From the NCBI RefSeq assembly GCF_947179165.1, contig NC_077244.1, positions 73,826,144 to 73,890,143 of the forward strand: a stretch of 64,000 nt of DNA, read 5' to 3'. The position numbers and the translations under genes are program-made. Under the pieces are notes generated by a model. That model was not told the DNA's origin and did no database searches. It saw nothing but the letters and a program-made list of their open reading frames with translations. Below are positions 46,939-58,020 of the stretch, one piece after another. The first letter of the stretch is position 1. Each line of letters starts with the position of its first letter. This DNA comes from Solanum dulcamara (lineage: Eukaryota; Streptophyta; Magnoliopsida; Solanales; Solanaceae).

Positions 46939-48899
46939 ATGACTTCCTCTTTGTCTTTATTCCTCTGTCTCATCCTTCTCTTTAATGGTATTTTTCTCCC
47001 TGTTTTGCTGCTCTTTTTTTGTTTTTTTTTTGTAATAGGTCATATTATCTCAAACTATAATTTGACTAGTACTAACTATGTCCTGAAGGGAGTCTTTGCG
47101 TAACCGGTAAAGTTATTGTCATGTGGTCATGAGGTTGAGGGTTTGAGCTATAGAACAACCTCTTGTAGAAATGCAGGATAAAGTTGTATACAATAGACTT
47201 TTGTGGTCCGACCCTTTCCTGAACCCTGCATATAGCGGGAGCTTAGTGCACTGGGATGCCCCTTATTTATGTCCTGAAAAACATTGATAAGGTTATGATT
47301 ATGTCCTGAAAAGCATTGATAAGGTTTAAGATGGATCAATAGGCGCCAATTTAGCATCAATTGATGAATGTTCTGAAAATAGATTGGGGCCAAGTTAATG
47401 TTGTAAAATGCATTCTACAACATATGCATGCCAATTGATGCTAAACCTGCCCCTTACACGCCTAATAGAGTTCAAACCTAAATGTGTAAACATATTTTGA
47501 ATGGAGCGACATGGATAGTGAGAATTCATGGAGCCAGTCAATCCCAACTTGCTCGGGATTGAGGCATAATAGTTGTTTATCCTTTCTATTTCAAGCGTCT
47601 TTTGATTTGATGAGAAATTTAATAAGCAGTAGAATTCAAATGTAATTTTTTTTTAATCATTTACCAAGATGTATTGATACTTCTTTTGTTATTTTTTGGA
47701 CACAGTTTTGGTGGCAGGTGCATTCACAGGTACATATGGGATAAATTATGGTAGAATAGCAAACAATATCCCCGCCCCAGAAAGCGTTGTAACGCTTCTC
47801 AGGGCGAACAAGATTAAAAATGTCAGAATCTACGACGCAGATCATGGCGTTCTAACAGCATTTAAAGATTCCGGAATTCAAATCATCATAGGACTTGGCA
47901 ATGAATTCCTGAAAGACATAAGTGTGAATGAAGATCGCGCTGTTGAATGGGTGAAAGTAAACGTACAACCTTACCTCCCCGGTACTTTAATTCGTGGCAT
48001 AGCAGTTGGAAACGAAATTCTTGGAGGAGGAGATACTGAACTGTGGGAAGTTTTAGTCCCTGCTGCTAAAAATGTGTACAATGCACTTGACAAATTGGAC
48101 TTATCACACAAAATTGAAGTGTCAAGTCCACATTCAGAAGCTGTTTTTGAGAACACATATCCTCCATCAGCTGGTGTATTTAAAGAAAGTATACTACCTT
48201 ACATGTTACCACTATTAAATTTCTCAAGACAAATTGGTTCACCATTTTACATAAATGCATACCCTTTTTTGGCTTATAAGAGTGACCCTAGTCACATTGA
48301 TCTCAACTATGCATTATTCAAGAAATCGAGTGGTATCTATGATGCAAAAACCAAGTTGCATTACGACAACATGTTTGAGGCTATGATTGATGCAACATAT
48401 TTTGCGTTGGAGAAGGCGGGGTTCGAAAAAATGCCAGTAATTTGTTCAGAAACTGGATGGGCTTCACAAGGGGATGAAAATGAAGCGGGTGCAAACGTGA
48501 AGAATGCAAGAACTTATAATAATAATTTGCATAAACTGTTGTTGAAGAAAAAAGGGACACCTTATAGGCCAAAAATGGTGATGAGGGCTTATGTATTTGC
48601 TTTGTTTAATGAAAATCAGAAACCCGGTCCAACTTCAGAGAGGAATTTTGGATTGTTTAAAGCTGATGGAAGTATAGCTTATAAAATTGGATTCAGAGGA
48701 CTTGTGCCTTCTTCAGCATCAAAGGTATTTTCCCATGTCAGATTACCTATCAGTGATTTCAAGAAATAGTTATCATGGTTTTAATTATTATTCATTTTTT
48801 TCGATGCAGGACTTTGCACTACGAGGCGGGTTTTGGAGTTCTCAATGGTTTATTGCTTTGGCGAGTACAGTAGTGCTAACTCAATTTTTAGACTTGTGA
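46939..48899 (+). CDS. GPI-anchored glucan endo-1,3-beta-glucosidase (GH17)
   Basis: Three exons: 46939-46987, 47718-48724 and 48810-48899; 381 residues, all junctions in frame. Exon 1 is a signal peptide (MTSSLSLFLCLILLFNG). The GH17 domain follows (GTYGINYGRIANNIP onward), with both catalytic glutamates: E116 in GIAVGNEIL and E261 in VICSETGW. Exon 3 adds GGFWSSQWFIALASTVVL, a hydrophobic GPI-attachment tail; there is no X8 domain. It hydrolyses beta-1,3-glucan (callose) at the outer plasma membrane, wall or plasmodesmata. Closest recall: Arabidopsis glucanase 14/11 type. The upstream in-frame ATG at 46822 would add 39 residues ahead of the signal peptide and was not chosen. Retaining intron 2 gives a 15-residue end with no anchor. 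Confidence 0.93.
47088..47267 (+). mobile_element. Au-like SINE in glucanase intron 1
   Basis: A 180-bp relative of the SINE at 18970, more diverged: GTAACCGGTAAAGTTATTGTCATGTG, AGACTTTTGTGGTCCG, ATAGCGGGAGCTTAGTGCA, ending GCCCCTTATT. It is flanked by perfect 11-bp direct repeats TATGTCCTGAA at 47077-47087 and 47268-47278. A third TATGTCCTGAA follows at 47299 as part of a short local duplication. Confidence 0.88.
47495..47580 (+). mobile_element. RTE/SINE-like 3' tail fragment
   Basis: GGAGCGACATGGATAGTGAG, TCATGGAGCCAGTCAATCCC and CAACTTGCTCGGGATTGAGG, then a TTGTT remnant. I recognise this block as a common tail of angiosperm RTE-type elements. Lies in glucanase intron 1. Confidence 0.6.
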
Positions 48900-49461
48900 C
48901 CATACATGAAAATTTAGCTCATGAAATTATAACGTGCTCGTTTGTCTTGTGCAAAATATACTTGTACAAATCAATACAACTTGGGAGCTCTGATTGTTCA
49001 ATTTTATGGAAGTCACTATTGTTTGTTTAAAATTGTTGCAATTTCAATTTGGCATTGATTCGTGCTATTAATCCCAGACTTTGTTTGTGAGATTACATTA
49101 AATATTTTATTGTTTATGTTTATCAATTCGATCAATACTTGTCACATTTCATAGCAATTTGCAGGGACTTGAAATTCAATAATAAGTTGAACAATGAAAG
49201 AATGTCTATATCCAATATATTAGACACCAATTCTTTACAAATGGAGCTGAAAATTTGAAATTCTCTAAAGTTAACATACCATCCTTTTCTATTTTATATT
49301 AGGCACTCTTTTTTTTTTAGTATATACGTTTCAAAAGAATGTCATCTTTTAGATTTAGAAGTCTTTTAACTTTAAACTTTTTATGTTACCATTGATGACA
49401 AACTTTAGTTATTCGCAACATATTAAAATCACACATTTATTAAGCATGATATTTAGCTGCT

Positions 49462-49531
49462 GCGTCCATAGCTCAGTTGTAGGGCATTTTACTGTAGATC
49501 AAAAGCTCACCGATTCAAACCTTTGGGCACT
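49462..49531 (+). pseudogene. tRNA-Cys pseudogene with a GTA anticodon
   Basis: Aligns along its length with the tRNA at 63414: TCCATAGCTCAGTTGTAGGGCAT, CTGTAGATCAAAAG, CACCGATTCAAACC. The anticodon is changed from GCA to GTA, the B box is altered (GATTCAAACC instead of GGTTCGAACC), at least one base is lost in the T stem, and base pair 2-71 is broken. It is therefore almost surely inactive. Confidence 0.8.
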
Positions 49532-50399
49532 TTTATATTTTTGTTTTCATTTTATCCTGTTAAATTTTAAAAAATACTATTTTTTTTAATTAAATCCAAT
49601 TATCGAAATGATAAGTATCCGAACGAAAAGAATAACTCAGTTAGAATATTAATGGGGGCATTTTATTATAGATTTACCGTCAAAAGTATGGTGGAGTAGT
49701 AAGTACCATAATGAAATTGCTTTTGGTTTATCATCGTATAAGTATGTAGTTGAGAATTCGATATGTGATTGGAGAGGCATTTGGCTATTTTATCGCACTT
49801 TATTCCTAAATTTGGTTACACCAAACACACATCATCTTTATCATATCATATTGGGGATGCATGCACAATTAGTTGCTCAAAGACAGCATACAAGAGGCCA
49901 TGCATGTTCTTTTGCCAAAAATGTTGTTTCAAGTGTTGATGCGTGCCTCCTGAAACTTATGATCATAAACATGACTGTTCATGCTATGATAATTGGAAAA
50001 CAACGAGAGGTGGACCTAAATGCCCTTCAATTTTTGTAATTTTTCTACTTAGAACTTTTTGCTTCATATTAAATAAGAGAATTGAGTTTTTTTTGTTTTT
50101 TGTTTTTCATTTATTCTTCTTTACACATAATAATCTGTTTGGTTGAATTTTTTGCGAACATTGAGGTTGCCCAAGCTTTACAAGCCCAATTAGATCCAGT
50201 GGACTTCAAGTTTGAGCCCACTTCATGTTTTTTCTTTTGTCACACTACACAACAGCTCAACAAAATTCACAATAAAAAAGTATAATTTATATAAATTTCA
50301 TAGTGTTAAAAATTAATTACATTATTTTCCTACACTTTTTTAAATTACAAAAATCTCTTAAAATTTATGAATTTCGGATACATCATTGGACTTTCGGAT

Positions 50400-50605
50400 A
50401 TATTAACATGCATTCGACTACATAGGAGAGGGATGTATCCTAGAGGGGAGGGATATATCAAAGAGAGGATAGGACATCCGGATATATATTGGAGGGATGT
50501 ATTCGAGAGAAGAGAGATGTATTCGAAAAGGGAGGGATGTACTTGAGAGGGAAGAGATGTATCGGAGAGGAGAGGGATGTAGCCGAGAGAAGGATAGAGA
50601 TGTAT
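50400..50605 (+). repeat. Purine-rich minisatellite, unit about 20-22 bp
   Basis: Nine or so degenerate copies of GAGGGATGTATTCGAGAGA-like units. It creates a spurious open frame rich in Glu, Arg and Gly. Confidence 0.8.
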
Positions 50606-53600
50606 CAGCTAGATGGATTGTTGAATTTTTTTAAAATGGTAAGAAATTTTAGAGATTCTGATAAAATAAGAAGCGTATTTAAGTAATTTTTTCAGAACCT
50701 TTAAAAAGAGGGCATACCCATCATATACCTACATTATATTTTTAAAAGTTTTAGGAAATTCATTGGTTAGAAAAGAATAATTAATTAGTTAGACTTTTAA
50801 TAGAAAGAGGTCATATAATATAATAAGAAATTATTATGTATATTGTAGGTAAGCAACTAATGTCAACACGAATAATTTCTTCTTTTTTTTTTTTGGCCGG
50901 ACACCAATAATTCTGAAACATTTTAAATGTTTCATTGAAAAATTGAATGTATAAGAATAATTCCTATATAGTCAAAAAAAAACACGAATATATAACCTGT
51001 TTTTCTTCAACCACATGAAAACATTATAAATTTTTTTACGACCCTCTGTGTGAAGAACGGGTGGTATATATCTATTTTCTTATTTTCTATAATTGGAATT
51101 AACATCATAATTTGCTTTTATTTTTTTTCCTTTGTTGACTGAATATTGTCAAGAAAAATAAAGTTTTGTTTTTCTATCGGGAATTAGATTAATGGTGTGT
51201 TTGACGTAGGAAAATGTTTTTCTTGAAATGTAAGTGGATTTCTTACTTATTTTTTAGTGGTCGATAAGTAAGCCAAATAAAATATTATCTCAAAAGCATT
51301 TATATGTAATCTAACAAAACACTATAGAGGTGGGATAAAGTGAGGAGTCGGGGTTCGAGAATGGGGGGAGGGGATGGTCAACGGGAGGGGTTGGCCGTTT
51401 AGGGGTGTTGCTTGTTGGACAGGTGATCAGGAGACGATAATGAACTTGAAATGTCCTAATAAAATTTATTTTTCCTACTTCAATCAGTGAAGGTAGTAGA
51501 AACGGTTCAAAAATGTCGTCCTTCCAGCCGTTAACTTAAATTTGTCCATCCTTCTACCTACTAGTTCAAAATGCCATTAGCAAATTAGAAATAATTTAAA
51601 AATACCTTTCTTTCACCTATTAGATAAAATTTGCACCTAACATTATTTTAAGACTTTAAATCGTCTCTCTAATATGTTGGGGGTAAATTTGATCCAATAT
51701 GCGGAAGAAGGATATTTTAAAGTCATTTCTAATAAGTTAAGAATATTTTTGAACCAATTGATGAAATGAGAGGCAAACTTGATCCAATATATAAAGGAGT
51801 GTATTTATGTGTCATTTTAAATGCGTTATGGATATTTTTGACCCTTTTTTTAATATCAATAATGTGTGCTTTGTAAATATATTAATAAAATTCTCGTATA
51901 TATTCAACATAATGTCATCTAAGAAATGAATATCTTGTTTCAAATAAGCAAAATCACTTGAGTACTATTTATCTTTTCAGAGAAAAAAATCAAGTTGTAA
52001 TTTTTGATAATATATTATTCCTATTTTTTCTCATTTCTTATTTTTCAGTTATTTAATTTCTTCATATGATTCTGTACAACAGAAAGATGCGGCTAGTAAC
52101 TATAAACCAGATAACTGAAACAATAATATTTTTCTTAAATATTCTTAGCATAAGGCGTTAACTAATCGTGATTCGCCACATCAAGGCTTAATATTTTATA
52201 ATCATATTATTATATAACAATATATTCTGTACCTCATCGCAGTTCTATGTGATTAATTAATTGAAATTACATCTTAATAAAAAAAAAATATGATTAAACC
52301 ATTTAGCCGATCAATATAAACTGTCCAGTATTTTTGAGACAGGCCTTTAGCATATAGTTGTATATACACTGAATTTGTCTTGGATACTACCCTTTTAATT
52401 ATATAAGTTTTTTTTTAAAAAAATAATTTTGTAATTTTGTTATTGGATCTGTTGAAAAAAAAAATTGTCTAGGTTCAATGTTTATTAGATAGGTGCATAA
52501 AGACAAGTCAATTTACTGTTAATCCTACATGTTCTTTGACAAAAATTGATGTTTCACGTTCTAAATTTGTTTGTCATCTATATTTATTTTGAGGTTTCGA
52601 ATAATTTGAATTGACAGAGAAATTTTTGTCAATTATGATTTTTGGAGAAAATTGTTTAATATATGATTCTTTTTTTTCACTAACAATTTATAGACTTTTT
52701 AGATTACAATTTAAGAATTAATCCTTTTTTTAGCAAATTAAAGATTTATGAGTAAATGTTAATTTATATTATAAATTTTTGAAAGTCATTATAAACGTAG
52801 ACAGCAATTTGATATTTTTCTTGTAATATTTTGCTTGTAAGATTAAATAATATATAAGTAAATATTATATTTGAATCTATGTTGCAACATTCGCATTTTC
52901 TGTCTGAAAAAAATAGTTTCCAATGGCCAATAACGAAGTCAGAAATTTCGTTAAGGGTGTTCAACCTTTAACTTATATGTATGAATAATAATTTTTGACC
53001 TATATATTTCGTATGTTTATATATTATAATTTTTTGATGAAGGGTGTCTTGACTGATCATCCTGAACTATATGTGATTATGTCAATGCCAATGGCGCTAT
53101 ATTTGTATGGCTTTTAAAAATAGGACAAAATCTATTTTCACACCACATAAGACCCGTTGAGAGAAAAAGTGCCACTTTAGTCCTTATCATGATTTTATTT
53201 AGTCTGAGAACTCGAATTCGAAATCTCTCTAACTCTTGTGGCCATACCATATAGAGATCGAGGACACATTCAATTTTTTTCTCATAGTATTTCACTGTGT
53301 TTGGTATGATAGGAAATGTTTCTGAAAAAATATTTTGCTTAAGTCATTTTTTATATTTGAGAAAATATTTCCTTGATAAAATCATTTCAAGAATTTGGTC
53401 CCTTGAATATTTTTCTTTAATCTTTTACCCAAGGGAAAAAATGTTCACCAATAAGGAAAAATGACTTCAGCAGTCACTTTGAGGTTATTTTATATCACAT
53501 GGCATTAAGTATTTTCCAGGAATTTACTAGACTATTTAATGAACTCTCAGTCGGAAAAATTTATTATGTGCCTCACGTAATTAATATTTATTGTGTTAGA

Positions 53601-55368
53601 CTTCTTTTTGTCTCACAATTTAGTAGATCCAAAGTTTATCGACCCAAATATGTAAGAATTGATCCCACCAAATTATAAATTATAAAGAAGTCTCACGCAA
53701 CTAACGTCTAATTAAAAAAAAATCCTCTCACAGACTATTCTTTAGCTCTTGGGTCATTTTCTAGTATCAACTACCAAATTATATAAAATGAAAAAAATAA
53801 ATCTACTTTGGCTTTTAAAAAAAAAAAATAAGACCCACACTATTTAAGAGTATATTTATATGAGTTAGAGCTTTTAATTAGGTTTCCAAGTCAAAATGTC
53901 AAATGGTTTCCTATTTCAGCTTTCATTTTCAGTATATCTTTGATTCTTTAGGATAATAGTTAAACAAATATTGTCAACTACAATTATTGTTTATGGGAAT
54001 ATTAATTAAGCAAACCTAATGACTTACTCATAAATGTCAAATGCTATTTTTTGCAATTCAAGTTTCAAATCTTTTCGAATCATTAAATGGAAAAAAAAAA
54101 GAATTCAAAGAACAAATAGAGTCGATCATAAGAAAATTGAATGTGAAGGAGACAGCTAATGACGTTTTTATTCGTAAGTTATAAACAAAGTAATATGAAA
54201 AATGGAGAATTTTATTAGCTCAATTGGAATGTTTTGATTATTCGTTTTGTAATTTCTTTTCTCATTTCTCCTTCTTCAACCCCAATTAATAAATAATTTA
54301 ATTGATTAGTTACTTGAACTCTCATCTTACTGGTGAAAGTTTAATTTTTCATCTTGTAATCTCCTCCTCATTGCCTCGTCTCCAATCCCCGTTTTAAAAA
54401 ACTAAAGTAATAAGAATAATAATTATCACGTCTACTAACTCACATGGTCTTTGTCTTATTGGTTCATTTTCTTTACTTTATGTCCCTTATCTTTTATTTA
54501 TTTATTTATTTATTTAGTAGGATGGGAGTTGGAGAGTGGGGGTAGAGTGAAGGTATTTAAATCTTTTATTTATTAGTATATCACTTATTATTTGTTGTTG
54601 GGGTAGGGGTGTTGGTGGGGGTGTTGGAGGTGCAGGAGAGTTATACTAGATGAATTCAATCTTTATATTTTTGCTACTAAACTCATTTTTCTTTTAGAAT
54701 TACAAATTTAAAAATTTATTGAAATTTTATCAATTTATCTTAGCTCCATGTCAAATACCTAGGAAGGCATATCCACAGGAGACAAAGCACTAGATGATCT
54801 CTTTCCAACTTTTTAAGTTTTGGTTGACAGAGTTATCTACTGTTGATGGGGTCATTTGCACTTTTCGCGAAATCAACTGACCCATAAAAAGTGGTTTGTA
54901 AAGCCTTGAAACAGAGGATAATGCAGAAAAAAACATCATATAAGATTTACCTACCTTTGACAACAATAACAACATTGGTACAAGACTTAAAATTCAACAA
55001 TCTTGAGAACAAGTACTAAAACAAGGAGTAAGACCTTAAGGCTTATCCACAGCCTATAAATTCAACAGCTTATACAGACTGATAAAACTGGCCATGATGA
55101 AACAGTAACTTATTTATAAGATATCTCTATGTCCTATGAGAAGCATTGGCAAATATATGAGGGTGTTTGTTACACCATGCCTAGTTCTTCAACCTTTACA
55201 ACACATTGGTAACTGGAAACACCATAACTAAGAGCAAGAGGATATAGGTGATTAAAAATACACCCGAAAAAGCAGACGAATACATGGGATCTTTTCCCCA
55301 TGGGAAAAAGCTATATCTATGAAGCCAAAACTGACTACCTGATATACAACATGTCAACAATCTCCTGG

Positions 55369-57210
55369 CTAGTACCAAATAGGAGCATCTTGCTTTGGTG
55401 TGGTATCATACCCAATGCCAGGCAGATTTCCGTTATAATTGGTAGATTGTAAGTTGAACGGAGACCCAAACATGAAATGGAAGTTGTCATTGGAGCCTAC
55501 ATTGAAAGCAGAATTTAAACCCTTGGATTGATCAAATGGATCGACTTGTGGGAGCATAGACTGAGTTGCGGAAATATTAGTGTTTTTAAAGATATTTCCC
55601 TCTATTATCCCTTGGCTGAGCAGGTAATTTTCCTGGTGGACACGAGGTTGTTGATGAGGCTGCTCTTTGGTCAATGCTACATTCCCCGTAATTTGGCTTT
55701 TGCTTCCTTGTACATTACTATCATAGATCGACATAAGCTCATTAATCATCCTTTTGCCATCTTCAGGAACTCCTATACCAGACAGATCAAAGGACGGTGG
55801 ACCTTGATTAACAGGCAGAGCAGATGACTTTTGCTGGACATATTGTTGAGGAAAGACAACTGGCTTGACTTCATTAATCTGAAAGTGTGAAACTCCAAAC
55901 CGGGAAGAACTTCTGTAAGGACAAGCAAATTGATGATTGTCTCTGGAAGATCTGTCCTGAAAACCATGATGAAGTTCATTGTGAGGGCATTGAAGAAACT
56001 CGCATGTGTAGATCTTTTGATCCATCATCACAGTCGGTTCATTAGCTTGCTTCCTCTTCAGACTGAAATCTAAGTTGGTGATCAGTTCATCCTTGTTTGG
56101 ATGAGATTGTTGCTGAAGAGGCATCGTTTCCTTGAATCTCTCAGCACTGATGTTCAACAAATTGAGATGGTTTGGTTTTTGCTCATGAACATCAAAGTTA
56201 GGCTCATCTTGAGCACCTTCAACATCATACTCACTGCTGTCGTTCAACATGAAATTTCCACTAACACCAGCTGAGGACAAAGGTGGACAGCGATCAGGAT
56301 AGAGTTCTCGAGCCAAAGCTTCCTCCTGACTGATGATGGCAAGCCAAGTTGCACTTTCCTTGGCGGTCATCTTATCCTGCAAGCACTTTGACTGCCTTAC
56401 TAGCTTGCGGATTTTAGCAATATCAGGGAACATGTGCTTGATCACTGCAGTGAGGACACCAACCTTCCACGCCTTCTTCAGATCATGAGGCTTCTTATAA
56501 GGTAGAGAACCTTGATCCTTCTGCAAACCCAATTGAGGCCACCAATCCTCCTGTCCAGTGGGCCACCATGGTGGTGGAACACCTTTCTCCAATGGAAATC
56601 TTCTCTGAGGAGGATCACAGTGCTGCATCAAAGCTGATAATAACGAACCAAGGGTGGTATCTTGCAGCTCTTGCAAGGTGTGAGGGGTAGGACCAACTGG
56701 ATTAGACCCCTCGTTCATGCCAGGGATGGCATGATCAGCTTGGTATTTGGCTATTGCTGCAGGTCCATTTCGATCGAACCTCACTTTATCCTTCCACCAC
56801 TCCCTAAGATTATCAGATGCCCCACTAACCGGCTTGCCTTTTTCCGGAATGATTCCATAAACAAAACCCTGAGCTTTACATACTTCCATCATTTTCAACA
56901 TGTACTTCAAGATCCCATCCTGTGCCCTTGACATCTTCTTCCTCCTCGCCTGCTCCTGCGACTGACGTTGTTTTGCAGGATCGACACCTTCCTTACTTTT
57001 ACTCATTTCTTTCAGCCTTTTATACTTCATCTTGTCCCTCCACATTCTCCTCTCCAGCTCATCCACATCAATCTCCTCATCACTATAATCATCATCCACC
57101 ACAGGATCCGGCTCAACCTGACTCTGCGGAGCAGCCACATCCACTTCCTTATGTGGAGCAGGAAAGAAATCAAGATCTCCACAGAACCCCATTTCCTCAA
57201 ACATCATCAT
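55369..57210 (-). CDS. EIL2: ETHYLENE-INSENSITIVE3-like transcription factor (EIL2-like)
   Basis: Single coding exon, 613 residues. The true start is the first of three ATGs at 57210 ([16 protein letters not shown]), the standard EIL N-terminus; the frame is open a little further upstream but without an ATG. Acidic stretch [22 protein letters not shown] (about 37-60), a basic segment ([20 protein letters not shown]) and the conserved EIN3 DNA-binding domain (to about residue 300), including [18 protein letters not shown] and [18 protein letters not shown]. The C-terminus is Gln/Asn-rich, likely activating. In ethylene signalling EIN3/EIL proteins accumulate when EBF1/2-mediated turnover stops and then switch on ERF genes. 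A 5'UTR intron (57337-57875) is inferred. Tomato EIL2 is the best recalled match, but the family is close-knit. Confidence 0.93.
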   Translation of the reverse strand: MMMFEEMGFCGDLDFFPAPHKEVDVAAPQSQVEPDPVVDDDYSDEEIDVDELERRMWRDKMKYKRLKEMSKSKEGVDPAKQRQSQEQARRKKMSRAQDGILKYMLKMMEVCKAQGFVYGIIPEKGKPVSGASDNLREWWKDKVRFDRNGPAAIAKYQADHAIPGMNEGSNPVGPTPHTLQELQDTTLGSLLSALMQHCDPPQRRFPLEKGVPPPWWPTGQEDWWPQLGLQKDQGSLPYKKPHDLKKAWKVGVLTAVIKHMFPDIAKIRKLVRQSKCLQDKMTAKESATWLAIISQEEALARELYPDRCPPLSSAGVSGNFMLNDSSEYDVEGAQDEPNFDVHEQKPNHLNLLNISAERFKETMPLQQQSHPNKDELITNLDFSLKRKQANEPTVMMDQKIYTCEFLQCPHNELHHGFQDRSSRDNHQFACPYRSSSRFGVSHFQINEVKPVVFPQQYVQQKSSALPVNQGPPSFDLSGIGVPEDGKRMINELMSIYDSNVQGSKSQITGNVALTKEQPHQQPRVHQENYLLSQGIIEGNIFKNTNISATQSMLPQVDPFDQSKGLNSAFNVGSNDNFHFMFGSPFNLQSTNYNGNLPGIGYDTTPKQDAPIWY

Positions 57211-57336
57211 CTTAACAAGATGAGTAACCACTCAAAAAAGGTGAAGCTACTTGCAACTTCCACAGGATTAAGCAGCTAATACCCAAAATCCAATATTCAG
57301 GAAAGAATCTATTGAAGTTGATCAAATTACATGAGC
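57211..57336 (-). promoter_or_regulatory. EIL2 leader exon with AUGUAA start-stop uORF
   Basis: Leader exon begins after ATTTGCAG (acceptor at 57337). Its only ATG before the main start is ATGTAA at 57332-57327: a start codon directly followed by a stop, about 116 bases upstream of the main ATG. The distal leader exon (about 57965-57876, donor GAG|GTATAC) has no ATG. Confidence 0.6.
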
Positions 57337-57875
57337 CTGCAAATACATTTAAAAGGAACATGAGAAATCTCCTTAAACTGAAATCACACAAAAGAATAAA
57401 CAAGTGAATATCACTACAAACATATGGAGTTCAAGGACACCAATCATCAAAAGAAGCATAAATTTGCACAAGATTTGTCTCCAGAAAATTTAAGTTCCCC
57501 ATTTTCTTGGAAGCTCAACAGAAAAAATCCAAGAATTTGGCATACTTTCCTAGATCTAAAATATCAAATATTCATGCTGACTGATTTTCAAAAATTGGAT
57601 TCATCAGCTGATCCTAAAAGGGGTGGAAAAAGAAAGTTATATTAAACAAAATCAAGAACAGAAAACAGAGAAAAAATCCAATCTTGAAGCAAAAGCTCAA
57701 ATATTTACATCAGTACTCAGGGCCAAAGATCAATAATCCAAATATGAAAAAAAAATTATATTGAATAAGAAAACAACAGATGGAAAAACTAACACCAAAC
57801 CCAGTAAAGATTTCAACTTTACCACAAAAAAAGCAAAAAAATTCAAGAAATGGTTGTACAAAGGAAGAAGTATAC
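57337..57875 (-). other. EIL2 5'UTR intron
   Basis: GTATAC at 57875 to TTTGCAG at 57337. EIN3/EIL genes commonly have such a leader intron. No gene in it. Confidence 0.6.
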
Positions 57876-57959
57876 CTCAAAAAAAAGATCACTTTTTTTT
57901 TCCTTGTTGGAAAACTCTGTTTCAACTGGAACTCTGCTTATTAGAGAATAATAATTGAC

Positions 57960-58020
57960 CCTTTCGACAGTAAGATGGAAAGAGAGAAGGAGGAGGATAT
58001 TATAGTACTAATAATACAAT
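57960..58020 (-). promoter_or_regulatory. Probable EIL2 core promoter
   Basis: On the minus strand a TATAATATCC motif lies near 58000, followed by a pyrimidine-rich stretch (CTCCTCCTTCTCTCTTTCC) at 57974-57996, a common plant start-site context. Start site itself not determined. Confidence 0.35.

Larger units (their letters stand above)
48900..55368. other. Gene-poor AT-rich spacer
   Basis: No protein gene is supported in 6.5 kb. Contains a tRNA-Cys pseudogene (49462-49531), a purine-rich minisatellite (50400-50605), related MITE-like segments starting TGTGTTTGACGTAGGAAAATG (51194) and TGTGTTTGGTATGATAGGAAATG (53297), a Solanaceae-type repeat with GATCCAATAT phrases (51640-51860), G-rich patches (51350-51420; 54590-54640) and a (TTTA)n tract at about 54495-54516. 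Confidence 0.55.

Noticed and set aside
49462..49531. Functional tRNA-Tyr (GTA anticodon)
   Set aside because: Plant tRNA-Tyr genes carry an intron and a different body; this is a mutated tRNA-Cys with a damaged T arm.
50489..50686. Open frame with EGCIREKRDVFEKGG-like repeats
   Set aside because: It is a translation of the purine-rich minisatellite; no family, no conserved start.
51361..51395. Possible G-quadruplex
   Set aside because: One loop is nine bases or more and the spacer has no nearby gene; too weak to claim.
54595..54635. Second G-rich patch as G-quadruplex
   Set aside because: Only three runs of three or more G; does not meet a simple four-run motif.
57211..57231. GTG at 57231 as the EIL2 start
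   Set aside because: Not an ATG; the [13 protein letters not shown] start at 57210 matches the EIL family.
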